DNA from: Niveibacterium sp. SC-1
GTDB lineage: Bacteria > Pseudomonadota > Gammaproteobacteria > Burkholderiales > Rhodocyclaceae
Assembly (NCBI RefSeq): GCF_038235435.1
Contig: NZ_CP151275.1
Span: forward strand, 5,084,001 to 5,148,000
Length of the DNA stretch: 64,000 nt
Reading direction: 5' to 3'
A program made the translations under genes and the position numbers. Under the pieces are notes generated by a model that worked only from the letters and a program-made list of their open reading frames with translations, did not search any database and was not told the origin of the DNA. Positions 50,601-59,375 of this stretch are shown here, piece by piece; the stretch's first letter is position 1, and each line of letters begins with the position of its first letter.

Positions 50601-51033
50601 GGAAAGCGTGCCGCCGCTGGACACCCTTCCGGCGGCCCTGATGTGTCAGGGCCTTGCCCACCAGCGCCTTGATGAGCTGGATGGGGCCTATCAGGCCTTT
50701 GGCGAGGCGATCGACATCTGGGTGAGGGGTGCGGACCATGGCGACCGCGACGCGGCCGCCATGAGCCTCCAGGCCCTCAAGGACCGCTGCAAGCTCTGCT
50801 CGGGTGCCGAGCGCTGGGATCTGGTCGCGGTCGACCTGCTGCTGGCCTTCCAGATCTACATCGAGGCCTGCGGGGATCAGGCGCCCGGGGAGCGGGTGAT
50901 CCAGCGCTTCGGCCACCTGCTGAGCTGGTTCGGGAGCGTGCCCCAGGCGCAGCGGGACAGCGTCTACGAATCCCTGGGCGCGGAGAACGCGGCGCTAGTA
51001 CGCGACTTCGTCTCGGGGATCGCGTCGGCCTAG
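47629..51033 (+). CDS. Trypsin-like protease-STAND NTPase-helical repeat protein
   Basis: 1134 residues. Residues 1-195 are a trypsin-like serine protease with His37 (VTCAHVLGG), Asp72 (NAEDVAILRL) and Ser147 (TRGFSGAPV). About 240-560 is a STAND/NACHT-type P-loop NTPase with Walker A GESGMGKT (268-275) and Walker B LILVLDGVNE (Asp339). About 600-1100 is helical and TPR-like. There is no signal peptide or membrane segment, so it is cytosolic. STAND proteins oligomerise on ligand sensing and switch on an attached effector, here the protease. Protease-STAND fusions occur in prokaryotic immune and conflict systems. Coupled to the Trypco1-like gene 6 bp upstream; ends 14 bp before convergent hypE. 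Confidence 0.88.
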   Translation: MDEQLVRGVVRILAADGSTAGTGFLISADGLIVTCAHVLGGRDAVSLVFSDTSEARLARLEPGGLRASNAEDVAILRLEGASPAGAVPLRLGASGQSLGHAVRCFGYPAAALIAGMWGSGRIVGATRQDGHPVLQLEEGSDITRGFSGAPVIDLLSRCAIGMVSAITAADAHGRQSGAVFATPLETLQEIVPQLTLVPALAGSTFLAGMEGDPLPPLRERADRQSALWLRENTDSGRYLPAVFAARPAMQAAIADFLDGGCAGFVLTGESGMGKTSLLCHLIEQWRREGELVLAFHAQSLQVEQPLEARILLDLHLPADFAALLQVLQTARRRLILVLDGVNEHAQAIQLLQQISSFVRRYANPPDADGPAAIKLLLSFRSRFLDRLLDGLPGGEQDEARLFPDFAFLRRAGSEGADDARSRYRFELGAIAPAEIEAIYGAYRQYHAAPDAPARHCPITTFADIEKSWYPLLANPFYLRMLVEAYNGRAIPVQPWHGEIMRSFCELKIWGSEREAHRYATRAELVDQLVAQMRRQQLAILRKDALEALSPQWARAVHTEGVAASAYRQLIEDGVLMETTVRETTGRAARTQVLVRFAFDTLFEYLLGDDILREAGGWAGLSGARLGAEIRQGQAFPYLVGAVEHLVLEAVDSGNFLPLVELFGALDCGVHEEVYTALSPHFQAIAGPSGGWYLTYDRTGSPELFARLEESRFLLRILWKLYEWGDPVSAPLSTLAGEGRGRGRRSRWHRHFQRLVEAIECGAEPRAAFNIALWMAGRAGLEKDHQLTPLTSGLADRLRTRRIDVGEEGNRADERAAVMAIQALALADTGDLDAAIAMAEQASLRLQALPQADFDGQRAELHVQLASFHGRAGQLAETVVHARRAAQLLRQRPRPDLRERQLLVNALGFERQALEGQDASADVRALLAERVGLLRDLLVSDDLPALREPLADDLMALSAAAADAGDPQHSLACASEAVELCRAPAATSEDPEESVPPLDTLPAALMCQGLAHQRLDELDGAYQAFGEAIDIWVRGADHGDRDAAAMSLQALKDRCKLCSGAERWDLVAVDLLLAFQIYIEACGDQAPGERVIQRFGHLLSWFGSVPQAQRDSVYESLGAENAALVRDFVSGIASA

Positions 51034-51047
51034 GCGGCCCGCCGGTC

Positions 51048-52081
51048 TCAACAGATCCGCGGCAACTGCTCGCCAGAGAGCATGTCGAGCGCGCGCAGGC
51101 TGCCGATGCGGGTCTGCAGGGCGACGCGGCCGGGCGAGTCGCGATGCACGCGGCCAACGAGCGCGGCGCCCGCGCCCAGCGGATCGGCGCGCAGGCAGTC
51201 GAGCGCCGCCTCGGCCTGCGCCTGCGGGCAGAAGATCACCATGCGGCCTTCGTTGGCGACGTGCAGCGGATCCAGGCCCAGCAGTTCGCAGGCGGCCTCG
51301 ACCGGCGCGGCGACGGGGATCGCTGCTTCCTCCAGGGTGATGCCCAGCCGCCCGGCTTGGGCGATCTCGACCGCTGCGCTCGCGAGCCCGCCGCGGGTGA
51401 GGTCGCGCAGGCAGTGGAGTTCGATGCCCGCCTCCAGGAGCTTTGCGACCAGCCGGTGCAGGCAGGCGACGTCGCTCTCGATCACGGTTTCGAAGCCGAT
51501 GCCCTCGCGCTCGGCGAGTACCGCGATGCCGTGACGCCCGAGGTCGCCGCTGACGAGTATCGCGTCGCCCTCGCGCACCTGGGCCGGGCCGAGCGTGAGG
51601 CCCGCCGGCACCGTGCCGATGCCGGCGGTGTTGATGAAGAGCCCGTCGGCCTTGCCGCGGTCCACCACCTTGGTGTCGCCGGTGACGATCCTCACGCCGG
51701 CGGCGTCGGCCGTGGCGCGGATCGAGGCGAGCACGCGGTCCAGGGTCTCGAAGGGCAGGCCTTCCTCGAGGATCAGCGAGAGCGAGAGGACATGCGGCAC
51801 CGCGCCCATCATCGCCAGGTCGTTCACCGTGCCGCTGACCGCGAGCCGGCCGATGTCGCCGCCGGGGAAGAAGAGCGGCTTCACCACGTAGCCATCCGTC
51901 GTGAAGGCCAAGCGCGCGCCGCCGAGTTCCTGCAGCGCGGCGTCGGTCTGGCCGGAATCCGTGATGCCCAAGGCCGGCAGCACGCGGCGCGTCAGCATCT
52001 CGTGCATCAGGCGGCCGCCGCCGCCGTGGGCGAGCAGCACGTTCGGGTAGTCGGTGATCGGCAGCGGGCAGGCGATGTCGC

Positions 52082-52085
<4 letters not shown>
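51048..52085 (-). CDS. hypE: Hydrogenase maturation protein HypE
   Basis: 345 residues from ATG 52085. AIR synthase-like ATPase: [14 protein letters not shown] at the start, [25 protein letters not shown]. The C-terminal PRIC ends with the Cys that receives the carbamoyl group from HypF and is dehydrated to a thiocyanate, the CN ligand donor. The ATG overlaps the hypD stop (ATGA). Confidence 0.96.
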
Positions 52086-53181
<1,096 letters not shown>

Positions 53182-53185
<4 letters not shown>

Positions 53186-53415
53186 GGCAGTGCGTCCAGG
53201 GCGCGGAAGTCGGCGATCGCGGCGGCCGCTTCTTCCTCGTCGAGCAGGCTGATGGCAAAGCCCGCATGCACGACGACGTAGTCGCCCACGCGTGCTTCGG
53301 GGACGTACGCAAGGCTCACCGCACGCAGCACGCCGCCAAAGTCGATGCGGCCCAGCGGGTTGTCAGGGTCGGTGGCGTCGATCGCGCGGATCGCGCCGGG
53401 AACAGCGAGGCACAT
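53182..53415 (-). CDS. hypC: Hydrogenase assembly chaperone HypC
   Basis: 77 residues from ATG 53415, giving the family N-terminus MCLAVPGAI with essential Cys2. [28 protein letters not shown] (shortened) is typical. Ribosome site AAGGAG 9 nt upstream. It carries the iron cofactor to the large-subunit precursor. It starts 2 bp after the hypF stop. Confidence 0.96.
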
Positions 53416-53417
53416 CC

Positions 53418-55727
53418 TCAAGCACTCCTTCCAGCGCGGCGCGCCGTTTTTGCTACATGACCCCAGCGGTACGCCGATAGCTGCCCCACGGAAATGCCGC
53501 CGTCATTGGGTGGGATCTGCTGGGGCCAGTACACATCGTGACCCGCGCTGCGCAGCAGCGCGACGCAGCGCACAAGCAGCAGGCGGTTCTGGAAGCAGCC
53601 ACCGGAGAGCGCCACGCGTTCGAGTCCGTTGAGCGCGGCAAGCCTTGCCAGCGCCTGCGCCAGGGTTTCGTGGAAACGGGCGGCGATCTGTTCGACGGCG
53701 GTGCCGGCGGCCAGATCGTCGAGCAGGGCCGCGAGCGCGGGACGCCAGTCGACCACGCCCTCATCGATCACCACGGCGTAGGCGGGCTCCGCCGTGCCGG
53801 CGCGTTCGGCCGCGAATTGCAGCTGCATGGCGGCATCGCCCTCGAAGCGGCTCACATGGCGCAGACCGAGGAGGCTTGCCACCGCGTCGAAGAGCCGACC
53901 GACGCTGCTGGTGGGCGGGCAGTTCAGATTGCGTTCCAGCATGCGTCGCAGTACCTGCAGCTCGGACGGCGTGAAGGCCGCACGGATCGCCGGGCGCTCG
54001 AAAGCGGCCTCGCCTTCCAGCATATGGAGGCAGCCCAGCGCGGCACGGCGCGGCTCACGGGCCGCGCGCTCGGCGCCCGGCAGCGGGAAAGCCGCGAAGT
54101 TCGCGAGCCGCGCAATACCCGCGATCTCGACGCGGAAACATTCGCCCCCCCAGAGTCCGTGGTCCTCGCCCAGCCCGAGCCCGTCCCAGGCCACGCCAAG
54201 CAAGGGCGCGGCGAGCCGGTGCTCGGCGATGACCGCATGCACATGCGCGTGGTGATGCCAGATGCGCGACAGCGGCACCCCCGCCGCTTCAGCGAGCCGG
54301 CTGCCAAACTGACTGCTGGCGTAGTCCGGATGGGCGTCGATGAGCACGCGTGCCGGCGCTGCGCCATGCAGGCGCGTGAGCGCGTCGGCCGCATCGGCGA
54401 ACTGTGCTTGCGTGGCGACGCTGTCGAGGTCGCCGTTGTGGGCGCCGAGCGCTGCCACCGGGCCCAGCCCGATCGCCACCGTGTTCTTCTGGTGCGCGCC
54501 CAGTGCGAGCACGCCGGGCTCGCCCTCCAGCGGCAGGGTCAGCGGGACGAAGCCGCGGGCCCGCCGCAGGAGCTGTGGTACACCGGCCGCGACCTGTGCC
54601 AGCGAATCGTCGAGCCGCGCGGCGATGCGTCTGTCATGGGCGAGCAGGCAATCGGCGATGTCGGCCAGATCACGCAAGGCCTCAGCCTCGTCGATCGCGA
54701 TCGGCTGTTCTGCGCGGTTGCCGCTGGTAGCCACCAGCGGGCCGCCGAAGGCATCGAGCAGGAGGGCATGCAGCCCAGTGCTGGGCAGCATCACGCCCAG
54801 GCGCGGCGATTCGGGCGCCACCGCCGCGGCCACCGCGCCGGGCACACTCTCAAGCAAGACAATCGGCCCGGCAGGGCTCGCGAGCAGGGCGATTTCCTCG
54901 GGCGTCGCCTGCGCGACACCAGCCAGCGCGGAGAGCTTCGCGACCATGAGAGCGAAGGGCTTGGCCGGACGCGCCTTGCGCTCGCGCAGCCGTCGCACCG
55001 CGGCTTCGTCACGGGCGTCGACCAGCAGTTGGTAACCGCCCAGGCCCTTGAGCCCGACGATGCCGCCCGCACGCAGCGTCGCCAGTGCCGCTTCGAGCGC
55101 CGCTTGTCCCAAGGCCTGAACGGCGCCGTCCATGGCGAGCAGCGCGAGACGCGGACCGCACTGCGGGCAGCCGATGGTCTGGGCGTGGAAGCGACGGTCC
55201 TGTGGGTTGCGATATTCCGCAAGGCAATCCGGGCAGAGCGGGAAGTCGACCAGGGTGGTGCGTGCGCGGTCGAAGGGCAGGGCTTCGACGATGGCATGGC
55301 GCGGTCCGCATTCGGCGCAGCTGATGAAGGGATAGCGATGGCGCCGGTTGGCCGGATCGCGCAGTTCGGCCAGGCAAGCGGGGCAGGTCACCGTGTCGGG
55401 CAACAGGGTCGGCACCACGGATTCGCCGACCAGACTCTCGGCGATCAAGAAACCTGCGTCGGCCCGCGGCGCACAGCTCGCGGCGCGCAGATCGTCGATA
55501 CGCGCAGGGCCCGGCCGCTCGGCGCGCAGGCGGGCGGCGAAGGCTTCGAGTCGGCCCGGTGCGCCCTCGGCCTCGATCACCACGCCGTTGGCGCGATTGG
55601 CGACCCAACCCCTGAGACCCAGCTCCGCTGCCAGCCGCGCCACGAAGGGGCGGAAGCCGACACCCTGGACCACCCCTTCGACTTCGAAGCGGCGCCGGGC
55701 AATGGCGGTGAGGGCGGGCTGGTTCAC
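53418..55727 (-). CDS. hypF: Carbamoyltransferase HypF
   Basis: 769 residues. Domains in order: acylphosphatase (EGVVQGVGFRPFVARLA, about 14-95), two zinc fingers (CPACLAEL..CAECG and CPDCLAEY..CPQCG, about 115-190), YrdC-like (about 205-385) and Kae1-like carbamoyltransferase (about 395-760, with HHHAHVHAV and SGGCFQN). It makes carbamoyl-AMP and transfers the carbamoyl group to HypE Cys. First gene of hypFCDE, divergent from hoxF. Confidence 0.96.
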   Translation of the reverse strand: MNQPALTAIARRRFEVEGVVQGVGFRPFVARLAAELGLRGWVANRANGVVIEAEGAPGRLEAFAARLRAERPGPARIDDLRAASCAPRADAGFLIAESLVGESVVPTLLPDTVTCPACLAELRDPANRRHRYPFISCAECGPRHAIVEALPFDRARTTLVDFPLCPDCLAEYRNPQDRRFHAQTIGCPQCGPRLALLAMDGAVQALGQAALEAALATLRAGGIVGLKGLGGYQLLVDARDEAAVRRLRERKARPAKPFALMVAKLSALAGVAQATPEEIALLASPAGPIVLLESVPGAVAAAVAPESPRLGVMLPSTGLHALLLDAFGGPLVATSGNRAEQPIAIDEAEALRDLADIADCLLAHDRRIAARLDDSLAQVAAGVPQLLRRARGFVPLTLPLEGEPGVLALGAHQKNTVAIGLGPVAALGAHNGDLDSVATQAQFADAADALTRLHGAAPARVLIDAHPDYASSQFGSRLAEAAGVPLSRIWHHHAHVHAVIAEHRLAAPLLGVAWDGLGLGEDHGLWGGECFRVEIAGIARLANFAAFPLPGAERAAREPRRAALGCLHMLEGEAAFERPAIRAAFTPSELQVLRRMLERNLNCPPTSSVGRLFDAVASLLGLRHVSRFEGDAAMQLQFAAERAGTAEPAYAVVIDEGVVDWRPALAALLDDLAAGTAVEQIAARFHETLAQALARLAALNGLERVALSGGCFQNRLLLVRCVALLRSAGHDVYWPQQIPPNDGGISVGQLSAYRWGHVAKTARRAGRSA

Positions 55728-56148
55728 GTAGGTGCGCTCCGGTTCCGATCCTCAAAGGCTAGCTAGATGCCGCCCGCGTCGTACGGTTTTCCGGCCGCCG
55801 GTTTGTGCTGCGTCAAACGCGAAGATGGCTCGGATGGTCGACCCGGGACGCGCGAGCCATGCTGAGCTCATCGCACGTCGGAGCAATCCGGAGTTCCGGT
55901 CTGCCCGGTCGACGCGATCCCCCAAGGCAAGGGTTTCGTGATCCCGATCGGCCAGCGCCGCCATGACCACCGCGATATCGCCGTCGCCGGCCACCCCCGT
56001 TCCGGACCGTCAACTGGCCGAAGCGCTAGTCGAGAAAAACCATACAAGTAACGTGACTTTTGCTTGATCCGCGACAAAACAATGCTTCGCCATGCAGGGT
56101 GACTATGGCCGCACGGCGTAACACCCGTTCGCCGGAAGTGGAGGAAGC
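55728..56148. promoter_or_regulatory. hypF-hoxF divergent promoter region
   Basis: 421 bp with no convincing gene. It should contain the promoters of both hydrogenase transcripts. Two sites with TTG-N8-CAA spacing resemble FNR/ANR boxes: TTGTGCTGCGTCAA (55803-55816, 7/10) and TTGATCCGCGACAA (56064-56077, 8/10). The second is centred 78 bp before the hoxF ATG, a workable distance for an activated promoter. I found no good sigma-54 (GG-N10-GC) element. Confidence 0.5.
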
Positions 56149-57954
56149 ATGGTCAGCACCTGGCTTTCCGCGACGCTGTACGACATCGCCGCGCGCTACG
56201 ACCACGATCGGCATGCGCTGCTGCAGATGCTGCGTGCCGTTCAGGCTGCACGTTCCTGCGTGCCCGAGGAAGCGATCCAGTTCTTCGCCCGGCACCTGAA
56301 CGTCCCGATCGTCGAGGTGCGCGGCTGCGTGGAGTTCTACAGCTTCCTGCACGCGACACCGCGCGGGCAGTACGACATCTACTTCAGCGACTCGCCCACC
56401 GACCGCATGGCGGGCAGCCTGGTCGCCGCGGAACGCCTGGCCGCGCGACTGGGCGTCGAATTCGGCGTGCCGCGTCCCGACGGTCGCGTCACGCTCGGGC
56501 TGACCTCCTGTACCGGCCACTGCGAGCAGGCGCCGGCGGGGCTGGTCAATCGGCGCGTCTTCACCCGCATGACCGAAGACCGGGTCGACCGCATGGCCGA
56601 CCTGATCGAGCGCGGCGTGCCGGTCGAGCAATGGCCCGAGGTCTGGTTCCATGTGGAGAACAGCATCCGCGTGAGCGGCCCCACCCTGGAAACCCATGTC
56701 ACCCCGGGCGACGCGCTGCGCGCTTCGCTCGTTCGCGGCTTGCCGCAAACCCTCGACGAGGTCGAGGCCTCCGGCCTGCAGGGCCGCGGTGGCGCGGGTT
56801 TCCCGGTCGGCCGCAAATGGCGCGGCGCCTATGAGACGCGGGGCATCCACTACATCACCTGCAACGCCGACGAGGGCGAGCCGGGCACCTTCAAGGACCG
56901 CATCCTGCTCGCCGGCTATGCGGACGAGCTCTTCGAGGGCATGACGATCGCGGGCCTGATCGTCGGCGCCGAAAAGGGCTACCTCTACATGCGCGGCGAG
57001 TACGAATACATGCTGTCCGGCCTGCAGGAAGTGCTCGCCTCGCGGCGCGAAGCGGGCCTGCTCGGCGAAGACGTCTGCGGCAGCGGGCAGAACTTCGACA
57101 TCATCATCCACCTGGGCGCCGGCGCTTACGTGTGCGGCGAACAGTCGGCCCTGCTCGAATCGCTGGAGGGTCGCCGCGGCATCCCGCGCATCCGTCCGCC
57201 CTCGGCGGTGAAGAAGGGCCTCTTCGGCCAGTCGACCGTCAACAACAACGTCGAGTCCTTCGTGCAGGCCGCGCAGATCGCTTTGATGGGCGGCGCCTGG
57301 TTCGCAGATCTTGGCGAGGAAAAGTCGCGTGGCACCAAGCTGCTCTCGGTTGCGGGCGACTGCACGCGGCCCGGCATCTATGAGCTGCCGCTGGGCGTCA
57401 CGGTGCGCGAGCTGCTCGAACGCTGCGGCGGCTCGCATGCGAAGGCCGTGCAGGTCGGCGGCGCCGCCGGACGCACCGTCGGGCGCGCGGAATTCGAACG
57501 GCATATCAGCTACGCCGATCTTGCGACCGGCGGCAGCATCATGGTCTTCGACGAGCGGCGCGACATGGTCGACCTCGCGCGCCAGTTCGCCCACTTCTTC
57601 GCCCACGAATCCTGCGGCTTCTGCACGCCCTGCCGGGTCGGCACCCAGATGCTGCAGCACTACGCCGACAAGCTCGCCTCCTGCCAGGGCTCGCGCCACG
57701 ACCTCGCGCAGATCCGCAGCATCGGGCAGATGGTCAAGGGCTATGCCCATTGCGGGCTTGGAGAGACCGCGCCCAACGCGCTGCTCGACACCCTCGAACG
57801 CTTCCCCGAGGAGTACGAGGCGCATCTCTTGCCAGAGGCGGATTTCGTGCCCGACTTCGATCTCGATGCCGCCGTGAGCGAGGCGCGCGCGCTGACCGGG
57901 CGTGACGACCGTCTTCACCAACTTGAGCACGGCAAGGTAGAGGCAGAGTCATGA
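56149..57954 (+). CDS. hoxF: NAD-reducing hydrogenase diaphorase subunit HoxF
   Basis: 601 residues, a fusion of NuoE-like (about 1-165) and NuoF-like (about 170-560) modules. The first has a thioredoxin-like Fe-S segment (LTSCTGHCEQAPAGL). The second has the FMN/NADH sites GRGGAGFPVGRKW, CNADEGEPGTFKDR and GAGAYVCGEQSALLESLEG, and the [4Fe-4S] motif ESCGFCTPCRVGTQ. It exchanges electrons with NAD(H) in the soluble hydrogenase. GGAGG precedes the ATG. The stop overlaps an ATG (ATGA) that opens a 17-codon frame bridging to hoxU. Confidence 0.94.
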   Translation: MVSTWLSATLYDIAARYDHDRHALLQMLRAVQAARSCVPEEAIQFFARHLNVPIVEVRGCVEFYSFLHATPRGQYDIYFSDSPTDRMAGSLVAAERLAARLGVEFGVPRPDGRVTLGLTSCTGHCEQAPAGLVNRRVFTRMTEDRVDRMADLIERGVPVEQWPEVWFHVENSIRVSGPTLETHVTPGDALRASLVRGLPQTLDEVEASGLQGRGGAGFPVGRKWRGAYETRGIHYITCNADEGEPGTFKDRILLAGYADELFEGMTIAGLIVGAEKGYLYMRGEYEYMLSGLQEVLASRREAGLLGEDVCGSGQNFDIIIHLGAGAYVCGEQSALLESLEGRRGIPRIRPPSAVKKGLFGQSTVNNNVESFVQAAQIALMGGAWFADLGEEKSRGTKLLSVAGDCTRPGIYELPLGVTVRELLERCGGSHAKAVQVGGAAGRTVGRAEFERHISYADLATGGSIMVFDERRDMVDLARQFAHFFAHESCGFCTPCRVGTQMLQHYADKLASCQGSRHDLAQIRSIGQMVKGYAHCGLGETAPNALLDTLERFPEEYEAHLLPEADFVPDFDLDAAVSEARALTGRDDRLHQLEHGKVEAES

Positions 57955-58004
57955 GCGCCGCCGCCCGGCCGCCCGTAGGCAGCGACAGGAGGGTCGTACT
58001 GTGA
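57951..58004 (+). other. 17-codon reading frame bridging hoxF and hoxU
   Basis: ATG at 57951 overlaps the hoxF stop (ATGA), and the TGA at 58002-58004 overlaps the hoxU start (GTGA). The encoded peptide (MSAAARPPVGSDRRVVL) has no recognised motif. Its geometry would hand ribosomes from hoxF to hoxU. Functional status is unproven. Confidence 0.35.
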
Positions 58005-58708
58005 CCGAACGCAATACCTTCACCCTGGATGGCGAGGAAGTCCCCTTCGAGCCGGGGCAAAGCATCATGAACGCCGCGCTCGCCGCGGGCCGCTACATCC
58101 CGCATCTGTGCCACAACCCGGAATTCCGCCCGCATGGCAGCTGCAAGCTGTGCACCGTGAAGGTCAATGGCTGGCTGGGCGCGAGCTGCACCACGCCGGC
58201 CACCAAGGGCGCCAAGGTCGAGAGCGAAATCCCGGAGGTGCAGGAAGGGCGCCGCGCGATCGTGCAGATGCTCTTCATAGAGGGCAATCACTTCTGTCCG
58301 TTCTGCGTGAAGAGCGGCGACTGCCGGCTGCAGGCCATCGCCTACCACCTCGGCATGGAAGGCAGCCACCTGCCGCATCGCTTCCCCAGCCGGCAGCTCG
58401 ATGCCTCGCATCCGGACGTGGTGCTAGACCGCGACCGCTGCATCGCCTGCAACCTCTGCGTGCGCGCCAGCCGCGAGGTCGACGGCAAGGAGGTGTTCGG
58501 GCTGACGGGTCGAGGTGTCGAGACCAGCCTCGCGGTGAACTCGCCCAGCGGCCTGCTCAAGGACACCAATCTCGAACCCGGCGACCGCGCCATGCAGGTC
58601 TGCCCGACCGGCGCGCTGATGCTCAAGCGGCACGGCTACGAGACGCCCATCGGCGAACGGCGCTTCGATCAGCAGGCGATCGAGGCCGCATGGGAATCGG
58701 ACTACTGA
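58001..58708 (+). CDS. hoxU: NAD-reducing hydrogenase diaphorase subunit HoxU
   Basis: 235 residues from GTG 58001 with AGGAGG about 10 nt upstream. N-terminal [2Fe-2S] ferredoxin domain (CHNPEFRPHGSCKLC). A His/Cys cluster motif follows (NHFCPFCVKSGDC). Then comes a [4Fe-4S] site (RCIACNLCVRASREVDGKEV, shortened as a NuoG-N motif). It relays electrons between HoxF and HoxY. It is followed by a 100-bp gap before hoxY. Confidence 0.94.
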   Translation: MTERNTFTLDGEEVPFEPGQSIMNAALAAGRYIPHLCHNPEFRPHGSCKLCTVKVNGWLGASCTTPATKGAKVESEIPEVQEGRRAIVQMLFIEGNHFCPFCVKSGDCRLQAIAYHLGMEGSHLPHRFPSRQLDASHPDVVLDRDRCIACNLCVRASREVDGKEVFGLTGRGVETSLAVNSPSGLLKDTNLEPGDRAMQVCPTGALMLKRHGYETPIGERRFDQQAIEAAWESDY

Positions 58709-58808
58709 TGCCGGAGGCGCGCGCCTGTCGGTCGTCGCGCGCGGGCCGGAACACGCATCGAATCGAACCGGACCGGCTCGCGCCGGCCCCGACCAGGAGA
58801 GCAGAACG

Positions 58809-59366
58809 GTGAACGCACCTGAAACCCCCGCGAAGATCAAGGTCGCGACCTGCTCGCTCGCCGGCTGCTTCGGCTGCCACATGTCCTTCCTCGATGTCGA
58901 CGAGCGCATCGTCGAGTTGATCGAGCATGTCGACTTCGACCGCAGCCCGCTGACCGACATCAAGCACTGCTCCCCGCAGGTAGACATCGGCCTGATCGAG
59001 GGCGGCCTCTGCAACGTGGACAACGTCGAGGTGCTGCGCGAGTTCCGCGCCCACTGCAAGTACGTGGTCGCGGTCGGGTCCTGTGCGATCACCGGTGGTG
59101 TGCCGGCCCTGCGCAACAAGTACAGCCTCGAGGAGTGCCTCTCCGAGTCCTACCTCAAGGGTGTCGGGCTGCGCGAGGCGAGGATTCCCGACGATCCCGA
59201 GATCCCGCTGCTGCTCAACAAGGTGCGGCCCATCCATGAGGTCGTGCGGGTGGACTACGTCTTGCCAGGTTGCCCGCCGCCGGCCGAGGCCTTCTGGGAA
59301 TTGCTGACCGCGTTGCTGCAAGGGCGCGAACCCGAGCTTGCCTACGAGCTGCGGCGTTTCGATTGA
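58809..59366 (+). CDS. hoxY: NAD-reducing [NiFe]-hydrogenase small subunit HoxY
   Basis: 185 residues from a GTG behind AGGAG. The short small subunit typical of group 3d enzymes, with only the proximal cluster: Cys15/Cys20/Cys23 region (CSLAGCFGCHMSF), VGSCAITGG and LPGCPPP. No Tat signal, so cytoplasmic. Partner of HoxH, whose gene starts 9 bp downstream. Confidence 0.95.
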   Translation: MNAPETPAKIKVATCSLAGCFGCHMSFLDVDERIVELIEHVDFDRSPLTDIKHCSPQVDIGLIEGGLCNVDNVEVLREFRAHCKYVVAVGSCAITGGVPALRNKYSLEECLSESYLKGVGLREARIPDDPEIPLLLNKVRPIHEVVRVDYVLPGCPPPAEAFWELLTALLQGREPELAYELRRFD

Positions 59367-59375
59367 GGGGCAAGC

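Noticed and set aside
56026..57930. Long open frame (634 codons) antisense to hoxF
   Set aside because: Shadow of hoxF. No domain, and no ribosome site at its start.
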